The position numbers were made by a program, and so were the translations under genes. Below, in pieces: positions 15,486-24,403 of a DNA stretch of 64,000 nt; the first letter of the stretch is position 1; each line of letters begins with the position of its first letter. A model generated the notes under the pieces. The model saw only the letters and a program-made list of their open reading frames with translations, made no database searches and was not told the origin of the DNA. Source of the DNA: CAMAVH01 sp046297835 (lineage in GTDB: Bacteria; Pseudomonadota; Alphaproteobacteria; SMXQ01); assembly GCA_046297835.1 (NCBI GenBank), contig JBKBHI010000013.1, positions 37,526-101,525 on the forward strand, given 5' to 3'.

Positions 15486-16492
15486 GCGCCGTCCAGACCG
15501 TCAAAGTCTCGGGCGACGAGGCCGATCAGCGGCTCGACCGCTGGTTCAAGCGGCGCTTCCCGACGCTCGGCCACGGCAAGCTCGAGAAGCTGCTGCGCAC
15601 CGGCCAGGTGCGCGTCGACGGCAAGCGTGCCAAGGCCGCCTTCCGCCTCGAAGCGGGCATGGAGATTCGCGTGCCGCCGCTCGACGACGCGCTGGCGCCG
15701 GCCAAGCCGGCCGCGCCGGCGGCCAAGCCAGCGCCGCGCGTGTCGAAAGGCGAGACGGAAGCGCTGCGCGCCGCCGTGCTGCACAAGGACGAGGACGTCA
15801 TCGTCATCAACAAGCCGCCCGGCCTCGCGGTGCAGGGCGGCACCGGCACGTCGCACCATCTCGACGGCATGCTCGACGCGCTCAAGTTCGACAAGGTGGA
15901 GCGTCCGCGCCTCGTCCATCGTCTCGACCGCGACACCAGCGGCGCGCTCGTGCTGGCGCGCAGCGCCGCCGCCGCGCGCTGGCTCGCCGAGGCGTTCAAG
16001 GCGCGCACCGCGCGCAAGGTCTATTGGGCGCTCGTCGTCGGCGTGCCGAAAATCCGCCAGGGCAAGATCGACATGGCGCTGGCCAAATTGCCGGGGCCGC
16101 GCGGCGAGCGCATGGTCGAGGACGAGGACGCCGGCAAGCGCGCCATCACGCTCTACACGGTGATCGAGAACGCCGCCCATCGCGCCGCCTGGCTGGCGAT
16201 GATGCCGCTGACCGGCCGCACCCATCAGCTGCGCGCCCATGCCGCCGCGCTGAACACGCCGATCCTCGGCGACGGCAAATACGGCGGCGAGAAAGCCTTC
16301 TTCCGCGGCCCGGAGGGCGACGGCGGCCGGCCCAAGCTGCATCTGCACGCGCGCGAGATCGCCTTCGCCCGGCCGGACGGCAAGCTCTTGAAAGTCGTCG
16401 CGCCCTTGCCGGCTCATATGAAGGCGACGTGGGATTTCTTCGGCTTCGACGCGAACGCGAAGGGCGATCCCTTCGCCGACGCCGATCTCTAG
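15482..16492 (+). CDS. RluC-type 23S rRNA pseudouridine synthase (GTG start)
   Basis: The 336-residue enzyme has an N-terminal S4 RNA-binding domain (about residues 10-70: LDRWFKRRFPTLGHGKLEKLLRTGQVRVDG) and an RluA-family catalytic domain. The catalytic Asp is in VHRLDRDTSGALVLAR (about residue 140), and GRTHQLRAHAA is the second family motif. An alanine/proline/lysine linker joins the domains. The GTG overlaps the crcB TGA by four bases. RluC modifies uridines 955, 2504 and 2580 in E. coli; the target here is inferred from the family. Confidence 0.92.
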   Translation: MSAVQTVKVSGDEADQRLDRWFKRRFPTLGHGKLEKLLRTGQVRVDGKRAKAAFRLEAGMEIRVPPLDDALAPAKPAAPAAKPAPRVSKGETEALRAAVLHKDEDVIVINKPPGLAVQGGTGTSHHLDGMLDALKFDKVERPRLVHRLDRDTSGALVLARSAAAARWLAEAFKARTARKVYWALVVGVPKIRQGKIDMALAKLPGPRGERMVEDEDAGKRAITLYTVIENAAHRAAWLAMMPLTGRTHQLRAHAAALNTPILGDGKYGGEKAFFRGPEGDGGRPKLHLHAREIAFARPDGKLLKVVAPLPAHMKATWDFFGFDANAKGDPFADADL

Positions 16493-16496
16493 CGCC

Positions 16497-18242
16497 ATGC
16501 GCGCCGGCAAGATCGCCGCCATCGCCGCCATCGTCGCGCTCGGCCTGCTGGCGCTGCTCGGCGTCGGGGTCCTCGTCCTCTCGCAGCTCGATTTCTCGCG
16601 CTACAAGCCGCTGATCGCCGAACAGGCGCGCGCGGCGACCGGGCGCGCGCTCGCCATCGACGGCGAGATTCGCCTCGCGCCGTCTCTCGTGCCGTCGCTC
16701 AGCGTCGAGAAGGTGCGCTTCGAAAACGCGGCCTTCGGCACGCGGCCCGACATGGTGACGGCCGAGCGTCTCGAAGCCGCCGTGGCGCTGTTGCCGCTGC
16801 TGCGCGGCGAGATCGACATCCGCCGCATCGCGCTGATCGCGCCCGACATCCTGCTGGAGACCGACAAGGCCGGGCGCGGCAATTGGGAATTCGCGGCGCG
16901 CGCGCCAAGCGCCAGCGCGCCGGCTGCCGGCGGCGGCGCGTTGCCCAAGCTCGGCGCTTTGATCATCCGCGACGGGCTGCTGACCTATCGCGACGGCGTC
17001 AGCGGCAAGGCGACGACGCTGGCCGTATCGCGGCTCGCCGCCGCCGGCGATCCGCTCGCCATCGACATGGCGGGCGCTTACGACGGCAGGCCGGTCACGC
17101 TCGAGGCCAAGCTCGCCTTGCGCGGCGAGACGGCCGAGTTCAGCGATCTGCAGGCGACTTATGGCGGCAGCGATCTCGCCGGCCGCGTCTCATTCGACTG
17201 GTCGGCGCGGCCGCGCGTGACCGCCGATCTGGCCTCCAAGCGCATCGACCTCGCCGATTTCATCGCGCCCGCATCGCCGCCGCCCACGCGGCAGAGCGAC
17301 GGCCGCATCTTCAGCGCCGATCCCATCGACCTCTCGGCCCTGCGCGCGTTGGACGCCAAGCTCGACCTCAAGATCGCCTCGTTGCGCCACGGCCGTCTGG
17401 AGGCGAGCGACGCGGCGGCGGCCGTCGCGCTGGAGCAGGGCCGCGCGACCGTGACCGCGCTGACGGCGCGTTTCGCCGGCGCGGATCTGTCGGGCCAGGG
17501 CCATCTGGCCGCGCTTCCCGGCCCGGGTCTGGAGACGGCCTTCGCGCTGAAGGCCGATAAGCTCGATCTCGCGGCGCTGATGAAGGCGCTGGATGCCGGC
17601 GACTTGATCGTCGGGCGCGGCGACCTCGCGCTCGATCTGAAGGGGCAGGGCGTATCGGCGCGCGCGCTGATGGGCTCGCTCGGCGGCAAAGCCAGCTGGG
17701 TCATGGGCAAGGGCCAGGTGAAGAACGGCTATGTCGATCTGCTCGGCAGCGACATTTTCCGCTTCGCCGCCAGCGCGACCACGGGCGGCAGCGACGCCAC
17801 CGCCGTCAATTGCCTCGTCGCGCGCTTCGACGTCGCCAAGGGCGTCGCGACCAGCCAGGGCTTCTTGTTCGACACCGACCGTATGACGGTGAAAGGCGAA
17901 GGCACGGCCAATCTCGGCGCCGAGCGTCTGGCGCTGAAATTCACGCCCAATCCGAAGGAGCGCAGCCTGATCAATCTGGCGCTCCCCTGGCATGTGCAGG
18001 GCACGTTCACAGCGCCGAGCGTCGCCGTCGATCAAGGCGCGGCGGCCGAGCGCGGCGCGATGGCGGTGCTCAGCGCCATCAATCCGCTGTTGCTGCTGCT
18101 GCCGCTCGTGACCACCGGCGACGGCGAGCAGAACCCGTGCGTCGCCGCGCTCAACGCTCCGGCGACGCCGCCGGCACGCCCTTCCGGCTCTGGCTCCGGC
18201 GGCGTGCGCGGTTTCCTCGACAGCCTGATCCCGGGCCGCTAG
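16497..18242 (+). CDS. AsmA family protein
   Basis: The 581-residue protein has one N-terminal membrane helix (about residues 7-29) followed by a long periplasmic beta-rich region. The AsmA start (LDFSRYKPLIAEQARAATGRALAIDGEIRLAPSLVPSLSVEKVRFENA) is plain, and the C-terminal AsmA_2 region is present (DVAKGVATSQGFLFDTDRMTVKGEGTANLGAERL). AsmA-like proteins are thought to bridge the periplasm and carry phospholipid to the outer membrane. The gene starts four bases after the rluC-like gene. Confidence 0.92.
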   Translation: MRAGKIAAIAAIVALGLLALLGVGVLVLSQLDFSRYKPLIAEQARAATGRALAIDGEIRLAPSLVPSLSVEKVRFENAAFGTRPDMVTAERLEAAVALLPLLRGEIDIRRIALIAPDILLETDKAGRGNWEFAARAPSASAPAAGGGALPKLGALIIRDGLLTYRDGVSGKATTLAVSRLAAAGDPLAIDMAGAYDGRPVTLEAKLALRGETAEFSDLQATYGGSDLAGRVSFDWSARPRVTADLASKRIDLADFIAPASPPPTRQSDGRIFSADPIDLSALRALDAKLDLKIASLRHGRLEASDAAAAVALEQGRATVTALTARFAGADLSGQGHLAALPGPGLETAFALKADKLDLAALMKALDAGDLIVGRGDLALDLKGQGVSARALMGSLGGKASWVMGKGQVKNGYVDLLGSDIFRFAASATTGGSDATAVNCLVARFDVAKGVATSQGFLFDTDRMTVKGEGTANLGAERLALKFTPNPKERSLINLALPWHVQGTFTAPSVAVDQGAAAERGAMAVLSAINPLLLLLPLVTTGDGEQNPCVAALNAPATPPARPSGSGSGGVRGFLDSLIPGR

Positions 18243-18250
18243 AAAGCGCC

Positions 18251-19036
18251 ATGCCCGACGCCCCAGACCGTAGCGCCCCAGAGCCCCACGCCGACACCGG
18301 CCGCGCCGAACTCGCCGCTAAGGCCGCCCAGCGCGCCGCTGAGCGCCCCGTCGTGCGCGCGGATGCGGACGGCTTTCGCCTGGAACTGGGCGGCAAGCCG
18401 CTGAAAACGCCGGCCGGGTTCGACCTCCGCCTGCCGACGCGCGGCCTCGCCGAGGCCATCGCCGCCGAGCTCGGCGACGCCCCCGTCCAGGCGCTGAAGA
18501 ATTTCGCCGCCATTCCCAATCTGCGCTTCGCCGCCACCGCCATCGACCGCGTCGCTCAGGCGCGCGAAGCCACCGTCGAATCGGTCGCGGCCTATGGCGA
18601 GGCGGACCTGCTGTGCTATCGCGCCGAAAGGCCGGCGGAGCTTGTGGCGCGCGAGCAGGCCGCCTGGCAGCCGCTGCTCGATTGGGCGGCGATGCGCTAT
18701 GGCGCGCTGCTGATATGCGGCCATGGCATCTCCTATGTGCCGCAGCAGCCGGTCGCGCTGGCCGCGCTGCGCAAGGCGGTGGCGGCGCAGGACGACATGG
18801 CGCTCACCGGCCTGGCCATAGCGGTCCAGATCACGGGTTCCCTCGTATTGGGTTTGGCGCTGCTCGACGGCCGCATCGATTCCGACGAAGCTTTCAAGCT
18901 TGCCGAATTGGACGCCAGCTACCAGATCGAGAAGTGGGGCGAGGACGCCGAGGCGGCCGCGCAGCGCGCCGCGCGGCGCAAGGATCTCGCCGAAGCCGCC
19001 GCCTATCTGCGCCTGTTGCGCCCCGACGCCGTGTGA
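18251..19036 (+). CDS. ATP12 family F1-ATPase assembly chaperone
   Basis: The 261-residue protein matches the ATP12 family, which in mitochondria binds the F1 alpha subunit during assembly and is widespread in alphaproteobacteria. Recognisable pieces are GFRLELGGKPLKTPAGFDLRLPTRGLAEAIAAE, LLCYRAERPAELVAREQAAWQPLLDWA and the C-terminal LDASYQIEKWGEDAEAAAQRAARRKDL. It starts eight bases after the asmA-like gene. The atp operon is not in this window. Confidence 0.93.
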   Translation: MPDAPDRSAPEPHADTGRAELAAKAAQRAAERPVVRADADGFRLELGGKPLKTPAGFDLRLPTRGLAEAIAAELGDAPVQALKNFAAIPNLRFAATAIDRVAQAREATVESVAAYGEADLLCYRAERPAELVAREQAAWQPLLDWAAMRYGALLICGHGISYVPQQPVALAALRKAVAAQDDMALTGLAIAVQITGSLVLGLALLDGRIDSDEAFKLAELDASYQIEKWGEDAEAAAQRAARRKDLAEAAAYLRLLRPDAV

Positions 19037-19047
19037 GGAGAGAGCCG

Positions 19048-19362
19048 ATGCAACGCCCCGAGGACCTCGAGAATTTCGCCATCCACCTGCGCATCTTCGG
19101 CAAGGTGCAGGGCGTCGGCTTTCGCGCCTGGGCCAAGCAGGAGGCCGACAAGCGCAGCCTTCGCGGCTGGGTGCGCAACCGCAGCGACGGCTCGGTCGAG
19201 GTGGTGTTCGTGGGCCACGCCCATGTGCTCGATCAGATGGCGGCGCTGTGCAAGCGCGGCCCCGCCGGCGCGGAAGTCAGCCGCGTCGCCCGCATCCCAG
19301 GCGAATACCGTCCCGACGAGACGGAAGTGCCGCCGGGCTTCCAGCAGTTCCCCGACGTTTAG
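19048..19362 (+). CDS. acyP: acylphosphatase
   Basis: The 104-residue protein hydrolyses acyl-phosphates. The catalytic loop GKVQGVGFRAWAKQEA carries the conserved Arg (about residue 24), and the catalytic Asn is in GWVRNRSDGSVEVVFVG (about residue 43). An AGGAGAGAG ribosome binding site precedes the ATG. The stop codon overlaps that of the convergent lipB gene. Confidence 0.95.
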   Translation: MQRPEDLENFAIHLRIFGKVQGVGFRAWAKQEADKRSLRGWVRNRSDGSVEVVFVGHAHVLDQMAALCKRGPAGAEVSRVARIPGEYRPDETEVPPGFQQFPDV

Positions 19363-20087
19363 AAAATCCGGTCGAACTCGCGCTTGAGCGCGGCGTCCAC
19401 CGTCGCCATGTCGGCGCTCTTGCCGAGCGCTTTGAGCGAGGTCACGCCGTGCTCGCTGATGCCGCACGGCACGATGCCGGCGAAATGCGTGAGGTCCGGC
19501 GCGACGTTGAGCGAGATGCCGTGATAGGTCACCCAGCGGCGCACCCGCACGCCGACCGCGGCGATCTTCTCCTCGCGCTTGCCGAAGATCGGATCGGGCC
19601 GCTCGACCCAGATGCCGATGCGCCCTTCGCGCTTTTCGCCTGTCACCTCGAGCGCGGCGAGGGTGTGGATCACCCAATCTTCCAGCTTGGCGACGTAGCC
19701 GCGCACGTCGGGCCCGCGCCGCTTGAGATCGAGCAGCACATAGGCCACGCGCTGGCCGGGGCCGTGATAGGTGTAGCGCCCGCCGCGCCCGGTCTGATGG
19801 ACCGGGAAGCGGGCGGCGTCCAGCAGCTCGGCCGGGTCGGCGCTGGTGCCGGCGGTATAGAGCGGGGGGTGCTCGAGCAGCCAGACCAGCTCCGCCGCCC
19901 CCTGGTCGCGGATGGCCGCCACGCGCGCCTCCATGGCCGCCACGGCGTCCTCGTAGGGCGTCAGCCCAGGGCTGACGCGCCATTCCAGGGCGGCGTTTGA
20001 GGCCGTTTGCGGGGGCTTTCCCGGCCCGTCCGGCGGGGCCGGCGATGTCCGGCTGAGGCTTGGAATATCTGGCAAAACCGCCACCAT
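19359..20087 (-). CDS. lipB: octanoyl-[acyl-carrier-protein]:protein N-octanoyltransferase LipB
   Basis: The 242-residue enzyme transfers octanoate from acyl carrier protein to lipoyl domains, the first step of lipoate synthesis. The family signature is seen in HPPLYTAGTSA, GRGGRYTYHGPGQRVAYVLLDL, the catalytic Lys in EEKIAAVGVRVRRWVTYHG and the catalytic Cys in VPCGISEHGVTS. A proline-rich N-terminal extension of about 35 residues precedes the core, so the true start could lie further in. It converges on acyP with stop codons overlapping by three to four bases. Confidence 0.95.
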   Translation of the reverse strand: MVAVLPDIPSLSRTSPAPPDGPGKPPQTASNAALEWRVSPGLTPYEDAVAAMEARVAAIRDQGAAELVWLLEHPPLYTAGTSADPAELLDAARFPVHQTGRGGRYTYHGPGQRVAYVLLDLKRRGPDVRGYVAKLEDWVIHTLAALEVTGEKREGRIGIWVERPDPIFGKREEKIAAVGVRVRRWVTYHGISLNVAPDLTHFAGIVPCGISEHGVTSLKALGKSADMATVDAALKREFDRIF

Positions 20088-20162
20088 CTCCCTTGCGAAG
20101 GGTCGGCCGATTTGGTATTCCCCACGCTTCCAATCGGCAAGCTCTAAATGCCGATATTCGCT

Positions 20163-20249
20163 GCGGTCGTGGCGGAATTGGTAGACGCGCAGCGTTGAGG
20201 TCGCTGTGGGGGAAACCTCGTGGAAGTTCGAGTCTTCTCGACCGCACCA
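20163..20249 (+). tRNA. tRNA-Leu (anticodon GAG)
   Basis: The 87-base cloverleaf has a seven-pair acceptor stem GCGGTCG/CGACCGC, discriminator A and encoded CCA. The D-arm is GGCGGAATTGGTAGAC. The anticodon stem CAGCG/CGCTG encloses loop TTGAGGT, with anticodon GAG at 20197-20199. There is a class II variable arm (GGGGGAAACCTC) and the T-loop TTCGAGT. It reads CUC/CUU codons. Confidence 0.97.
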
Positions 20250-20254
20250 TCACC

Positions 20255-20294
20255 AAGGCCCGCGAACGTTTTCGTTCCGGGCTTTGTTGTTTTA
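20255..20294 (+). terminator. intrinsic terminator of tRNA-Leu
   Basis: AAGGCCCG-C-GAACG pairs with CGTTC-CGGGCTTT around a TTTT loop: 13 pairs including one G-T, with a single bulged C. It is followed by GTTGTTTT. It begins six bases after the tRNA CCA end. Confidence 0.85.
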
Positions 20295-20369
20295 GCCTTC
20301 CGTTCTTTTAGCTAGGCGCCCGCTTCCATATGGGGAGGACGGGCGCGCGTCGAAAGAGAGCCCGACGCC

Positions 20370-21791
20370 ATGACGCAGCCGCCGCCCGATAACCTGAGGG
20401 AAACCGCCGAGCCCGAGAGCCAAGTCTCGGATGAGGTTCTGCGCGAGCATCCCGAGCGCGTCGCCGCCGTGCGTGAGGCGCTGGAAGCGGGCGACGACGC
20501 GCAGGTGCGCGATATCGTCCGTCCGCTGCACTATGCCGATGCCGCCGACCTGATCGAGGCGATGGACGCCGAGGAGCGTACGGCGCTGCTCGACGCCATC
20601 GGCGAGGAACTCGATCCCGACGTTTTGCATATGCTGGAGGACGGCGTGCGCGACGAGGTGGTCGAGCACCTCGGCCCCGAGCAGGTCGCGGCCGCGCTCG
20701 GCGAACTCGACACCGACGATGCCGTCGAGGTCGTGCAGACGCTCGACGCCGAGGCGCGCGAGGAAGTGCTGGGCGCCGTCCCGGCCGACGAGCGGGCGAT
20801 TCTCGAGGAAGGGCTGACTTACCCCGAGGACTCCGCCGGCCGCCTGATGCAGCGCGAGTTGGTGTCGGTGCCCGTCGCCTGGAACGTCGGCGAGACCATC
20901 GACCATCTGCGCGCCGTCGCCGAGAACGACGACGAGGATCTGCCTGGCGAGTTCTACGACATCTATGTGGTGGACGAGCGCACGCGGCTGGTCGGCCGCG
21001 TCTCGCTGAGCCGCCTGCTGCGCTCGAAGCGGCCGGTGCCGCTCGCCGATATCGCCGACAAGAATCTGCACAGCGTGCCGGTCGAGATGGACCAGGAAGA
21101 AGTGGCGCTGCGGTTCCGCCAATATGGCCTCGCCTCCGCCCCGGTGGTCACCGTCGGCAACCGCCTGGTCGGCGTGATCACGGTGGACGACATCGTCGAC
21201 ATCATCCACGAGGAGGCCGAGGAGGACATCATGCTGCTCGGCGGCGTCTCCGAAGGCGATCTGTACGAAGCGGCCGCCGACACCGCGAAATCGCGCTTTC
21301 CCTGGCTCGCGGTCAATCTCGGCACGGCGCTGCTCGCGGCCAACGTGATCGGCCTGTTCGAGGCGACCATCGAGAAGGTCGTGGCGCTCGCGGTGCTGAT
21401 GCCGATCGTCGCCTCGATGGGCGGCAACGCCGGCACGCAGACCATGACGGTCGCGGTGCGCGCCCTCGCCACGAAGGAATTGTCCGTCGCCAACGCGATG
21501 CGCATCGTCTGGAAGGAATGCATCGTCGGCGGCATCAACGGCCTGCTGTTCGCCGTGATGATCGGCGCGGTCGCTTGGGCTTGGTTCGGCGACGGCGCGA
21601 TCGGCGGCGTGATCGCCGCCGCCATGGCGATCAACCTTCTCGTCGCCGGCCTCTCCGGCGTGCTCATACCGCTGACGCTCGATCGCGCCGGAGTCGATCC
21701 GGCGGTGGCCTCGCCGGTCTTCCTGACCACCTTGACCGATGTCGTCGGCTTCTCGACCTTTCTCGGCCTCGCCGCCTTGTTCGTCGTCTAG
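20370..21791 (+). CDS. mgtE: magnesium transporter MgtE
   Basis: The 473-residue Mg2+ channel has the MgtE architecture: an acidic superhelical N domain (about residues 15-140, with repeated ADLIEAMDAEERTALLDAI-type units), two CBS domains (about 145-270, LVSVPVAWNVGETI and ITVDDIVDIIHEEAEEDIMLLGG), and five membrane helices (about 300-472) containing MPIVASMGGNAGTQTMTV of the ion pore. The N and CBS domains sense cytosolic Mg2+ and close the pore. No M-box riboswitch is visible in the short leader after the tRNA terminator. Confidence 0.96.
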   Translation: MTQPPPDNLRETAEPESQVSDEVLREHPERVAAVREALEAGDDAQVRDIVRPLHYADAADLIEAMDAEERTALLDAIGEELDPDVLHMLEDGVRDEVVEHLGPEQVAAALGELDTDDAVEVVQTLDAEAREEVLGAVPADERAILEEGLTYPEDSAGRLMQRELVSVPVAWNVGETIDHLRAVAENDDEDLPGEFYDIYVVDERTRLVGRVSLSRLLRSKRPVPLADIADKNLHSVPVEMDQEEVALRFRQYGLASAPVVTVGNRLVGVITVDDIVDIIHEEAEEDIMLLGGVSEGDLYEAAADTAKSRFPWLAVNLGTALLAANVIGLFEATIEKVVALAVLMPIVASMGGNAGTQTMTVAVRALATKELSVANAMRIVWKECIVGGINGLLFAVMIGAVAWAWFGDGAIGGVIAAAMAINLLVAGLSGVLIPLTLDRAGVDPAVASPVFLTTLTDVVGFSTFLGLAALFVV

Positions 21792-21806
21792 CCGCAGGAG
21801 GCTCTT

Positions 21807-22487
21807 ATGCCCACCGTTCTCGTCACCGGCGCCAATCGCGGTCTCGGCCTGGAATTCGCCCGCCAATATGCCGCCGACGGCTGGCGCGTCGTCGCGACCT
21901 GCCGCGATCCCGCCAGCGCGTCCGATCTCAAGGCGGTCGCCGGCGTGGAGATTCACGCGCTCGACGTGCGCGACATCGCCGCCGGCCGCGCGCTGGCGGA
22001 GACGCTGGCCGGCACGCCTGTCGACCTGCTGCTGAACAATGCCGGCGTCTATGGTCCGCGCGGCCAGGCGCTCGGCAATCTCGACGCCGAAGACTGGATC
22101 GAGGTGCTGCGCGTGAACACCGTCGCGCCGCTGAAGCTCGCCGAGGCGTTCCTGCCGCATCTCAAGGCCGGGCGGGGCAAGCAGGCGGCGTTTGTTACCA
22201 GCCTGATGGGCAGCATCGCCGACAACGGCAGCGGGCGTTTTTACGCCTACCGTTCGAGCAAGGCGGCGCTCAATATGGCGGTCAAGAGTTTCGCGCTGGA
22301 TACGGCGGCGGACGGTCTGACCGCCATCCTGCTGCATCCCGGCTGGGTGCAGACCGACATGGGCGGACCGGACGCCCCGGTCACGCCCAAGGAGAGCGTG
22401 TCCGGCATGCGCAAAGTGCTGGCCGGCGCGACGCGCAAGGATAGCGGCGATTTCTTCGGCTATGACGGCCGCCGTTTGCCTTGGTAG
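21807..22487 (+). CDS. short-chain dehydrogenase/reductase
   Basis: The 226-residue Rossmann protein has the cofactor motif TGANRGLG (residues 7-14), NNAG at about residue 75 and the catalytic Tyr-Lys in YRSSKAA, with Ser in FVTSLMGSI. The short form with HPGWVQTDMGG resembles the C-factor/CsgA-like group of SDRs. The substrate cannot be told from the sequence. CAGGAGG precedes the ATG, and the gene follows mgtE by 15 bases. Confidence 0.88.
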   Translation: MPTVLVTGANRGLGLEFARQYAADGWRVVATCRDPASASDLKAVAGVEIHALDVRDIAAGRALAETLAGTPVDLLLNNAGVYGPRGQALGNLDAEDWIEVLRVNTVAPLKLAEAFLPHLKAGRGKQAAFVTSLMGSIADNGSGRFYAYRSSKAALNMAVKSFALDTAADGLTAILLHPGWVQTDMGGPDAPVTPKESVSGMRKVLAGATRKDSGDFFGYDGRRLPW

Positions 22488-22571
22488 GATATCGCTGAGT
22501 CAACGAATCATCCCGCCCAGAAGGCGTCCTGCCTCGCTTGCAGCCTCGCTCTCCTGTATGGAGGTCTTGCC

Positions 22572-23957
22572 TTGAAACTGCGTCTGCCGGTCCTGTTGAC
22601 CGGCCTGTGTTGCCTGGTCGCCGCCGCTCTCGTCCTTATGCCGACGCCGGCCGGCGTCGATTCGGGCATGATGCGCGCCGCCGCTTTGGTGCTGGTCGCG
22701 CTGGCGCTGTTCGCCACTGGCGTCTTGCCGGAATATATCTCGGCGCTGGTGTTCCTCACCTTCGGAATGCTGTTCGCCGTCGCCCCGGCCGAGACGGTGT
22801 TCGCCGGCTTTTACGCCACGGCGGTCTGGCTCGTGTTCGGCGGTTTGATCGTCGGCGTCGCCATCCGCGTCACCGGCCTCGGCGGCCGCTGCGCGCGGCT
22901 GCTGATGAGTATGTTCGGCACCTCCTACGTCCGCGTCGTCGGCGGCATCATGCTGATGTCGATCCTGTTCGCGCTGGTGATGCCGTCCAGCCTTGGCCGC
23001 GTCGTCATCCTCATTCCCATCATCCTGGCGCTGTCCGACAAGCTCGGCTTCGAGCTCGGCAGCAAGGGCCGCACCGGCCTCGTCGTCGCCGCCGGCTTCG
23101 GCACGCTGATCCCGGCCTTCACCATCCTGCCGGCCAACGTGCCGAACATGGTGTTGGCCGGCGCGGCCGAGACGCTCTACGGCGTGCATCTGACCTATGG
23201 CAGCTACGCCGCGTTGCACGTGCCGGCGACCGGCATTCCCAAGGCGATCCTGCTGTTCCTGCTGATCGTGCTGCTGTTCCGCGACACGCCCAAGCCGGTC
23301 GGCGAGCTGGCGGCGGCGGAGAAGACGCCGTGGTCGCTAGGCGAGAAGAAGCTCGCCTGGATTCTCGGCCTGTCATTGCTGTTCTGGGTGACGGACACCT
23401 GGCACGGCATCTCGCCGGCCTGGATCGCCATGGCTGCCGGCCTCGCTTGCCTCTTGCCGCGCGTCGGCGTTCTGCCGCCGAGCGACTTCAACGAGAAAGT
23501 GCAGTTCGGCGGCATGTTCTACGTCGCCGGCATTCTCGGCCTCGGCGCGGTGGTGGCGGAAAGCGGCCTCGGCGAGCTGGTCGGCCGCGCGCTGATCTCG
23601 ACGCTCGATCTCCAGCCCGGCGAGAGCTGGCGCAATTTCGCGGCGCTCACCGGTGTCTATACGCTCACCGGCATGCTCACCACCATGCCCGCATTGCCCG
23701 CCGTGCTGACGCCGCTCGGCGCGGAACTGGCTCAGGCGACGGGCTTTCCGCTGCTGACCGTGCTGATGATCCAGGTGCTCGGCTTCTCGACCATCGTGCT
23801 GCCCTATCAGATGCCGCCGGTGGTCATGTCGTTGCAGATGGGCAAGATCCCCTATGCCCACGGCGTGCGGATCACCGTCGGCCTGGCGCTCACCAGCCTG
23901 ATCCTGCTGACGCCGCTCAACTTCGTTTGGTATCGCTTCCTCGGCTATCTGCCCTGA
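22572..23957 (+). CDS. DASS/SLC13-family anion permease (TTG start)
   Basis: The 461-residue protein has about twelve hydrophobic segments and the layout of divalent anion:Na+ symporters, with paired hairpin regions such as FALVMPSSLGRVVILIPIILAL, FGTLIPAFTILPANVPNMV and FSTIVLPYQMPPVVM. The substrate (dicarboxylate, sulfate or other anion) is not predictable. The TTG start follows GGAGG at 22560-22564 with seven-base spacing, and no in-frame ATG is nearby. It ends by sharing a base with the next gene. Confidence 0.8.
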   Translation: MKLRLPVLLTGLCCLVAAALVLMPTPAGVDSGMMRAAALVLVALALFATGVLPEYISALVFLTFGMLFAVAPAETVFAGFYATAVWLVFGGLIVGVAIRVTGLGGRCARLLMSMFGTSYVRVVGGIMLMSILFALVMPSSLGRVVILIPIILALSDKLGFELGSKGRTGLVVAAGFGTLIPAFTILPANVPNMVLAGAAETLYGVHLTYGSYAALHVPATGIPKAILLFLLIVLLFRDTPKPVGELAAAEKTPWSLGEKKLAWILGLSLLFWVTDTWHGISPAWIAMAAGLACLLPRVGVLPPSDFNEKVQFGGMFYVAGILGLGAVVAESGLGELVGRALISTLDLQPGESWRNFAALTGVYTLTGMLTTMPALPAVLTPLGAELAQATGFPLLTVLMIQVLGFSTIVLPYQMPPVVMSLQMGKIPYAHGVRITVGLALTSLILLTPLNFVWYRFLGYLP

Positions 23958-24400
23958 TGCCGCTGCACCTGATCAAGATGGCGGTCGGCATCGATTCGCT
24001 CGACCATCTCGCCGCCGTGCAGAAGCAGCGCCGCGCGACGTTGAAGGCCGAGCGCGGCAAGCCGATCCTGATCCATAGGACGCGCAACTATCCCAAGCGC
24101 GCCGACGAGATTCTTGCCGGCGGCTCGATCTATTGGATCGTCAAAGGCTTCGTGCGCGTGCGGCAGCGCGTCGTCGGCCTGGAGCGCACGCAGGACGCTG
24201 AAGGCAAGCTCCGCTGCGAGATCGTCCTCGATCCGAAGCTCGTCCGCGTCTCGCCGATGACGCACAAGCCCATGCAGGGCTGGCGCTATTTCGAAGACCA
24301 GGACGCGCCGCGCGATCTGACGGGCAAGGGCGGTGGCGATCCGGCTGCCGACATGCCGCCGGAGATGCTGGCTGAACTGCGTAAGCTCGGCCTGCTTTAA
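23957..24400 (+). CDS. DUF1489 family protein
   Basis: The 147-residue protein resembles the DUF1489 family found almost only in alphaproteobacteria: PLHLIKMAVGIDSLDHL at the start, TRNYPKRADEILAGGSIYWIVKGFVRVRQ in the middle and GWRYFEDQDAPRDL near the end. Its function is unknown. The ATG overlaps the permease stop (TGATG). It converges on marC with a three-base gap and no visible terminator. Confidence 0.85.
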   Translation: MPLHLIKMAVGIDSLDHLAAVQKQRRATLKAERGKPILIHRTRNYPKRADEILAGGSIYWIVKGFVRVRQRVVGLERTQDAEGKLRCEIVLDPKLVRVSPMTHKPMQGWRYFEDQDAPRDLTGKGGGDPAADMPPEMLAELRKLGLL

Positions 24401-24403
24401 GCG

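Noticed and set aside
19003..20256. 417-codon minus-strand open frame crossing lipB and the tRNA
   Set aside because: It is in a different frame from lipB and runs through tRNA-Leu.
20292..22337. 681-codon open frame on the minus strand opposite mgtE and the SDR gene
   Set aside because: It is a shadow frame; both genes on the plus strand have full family motifs.
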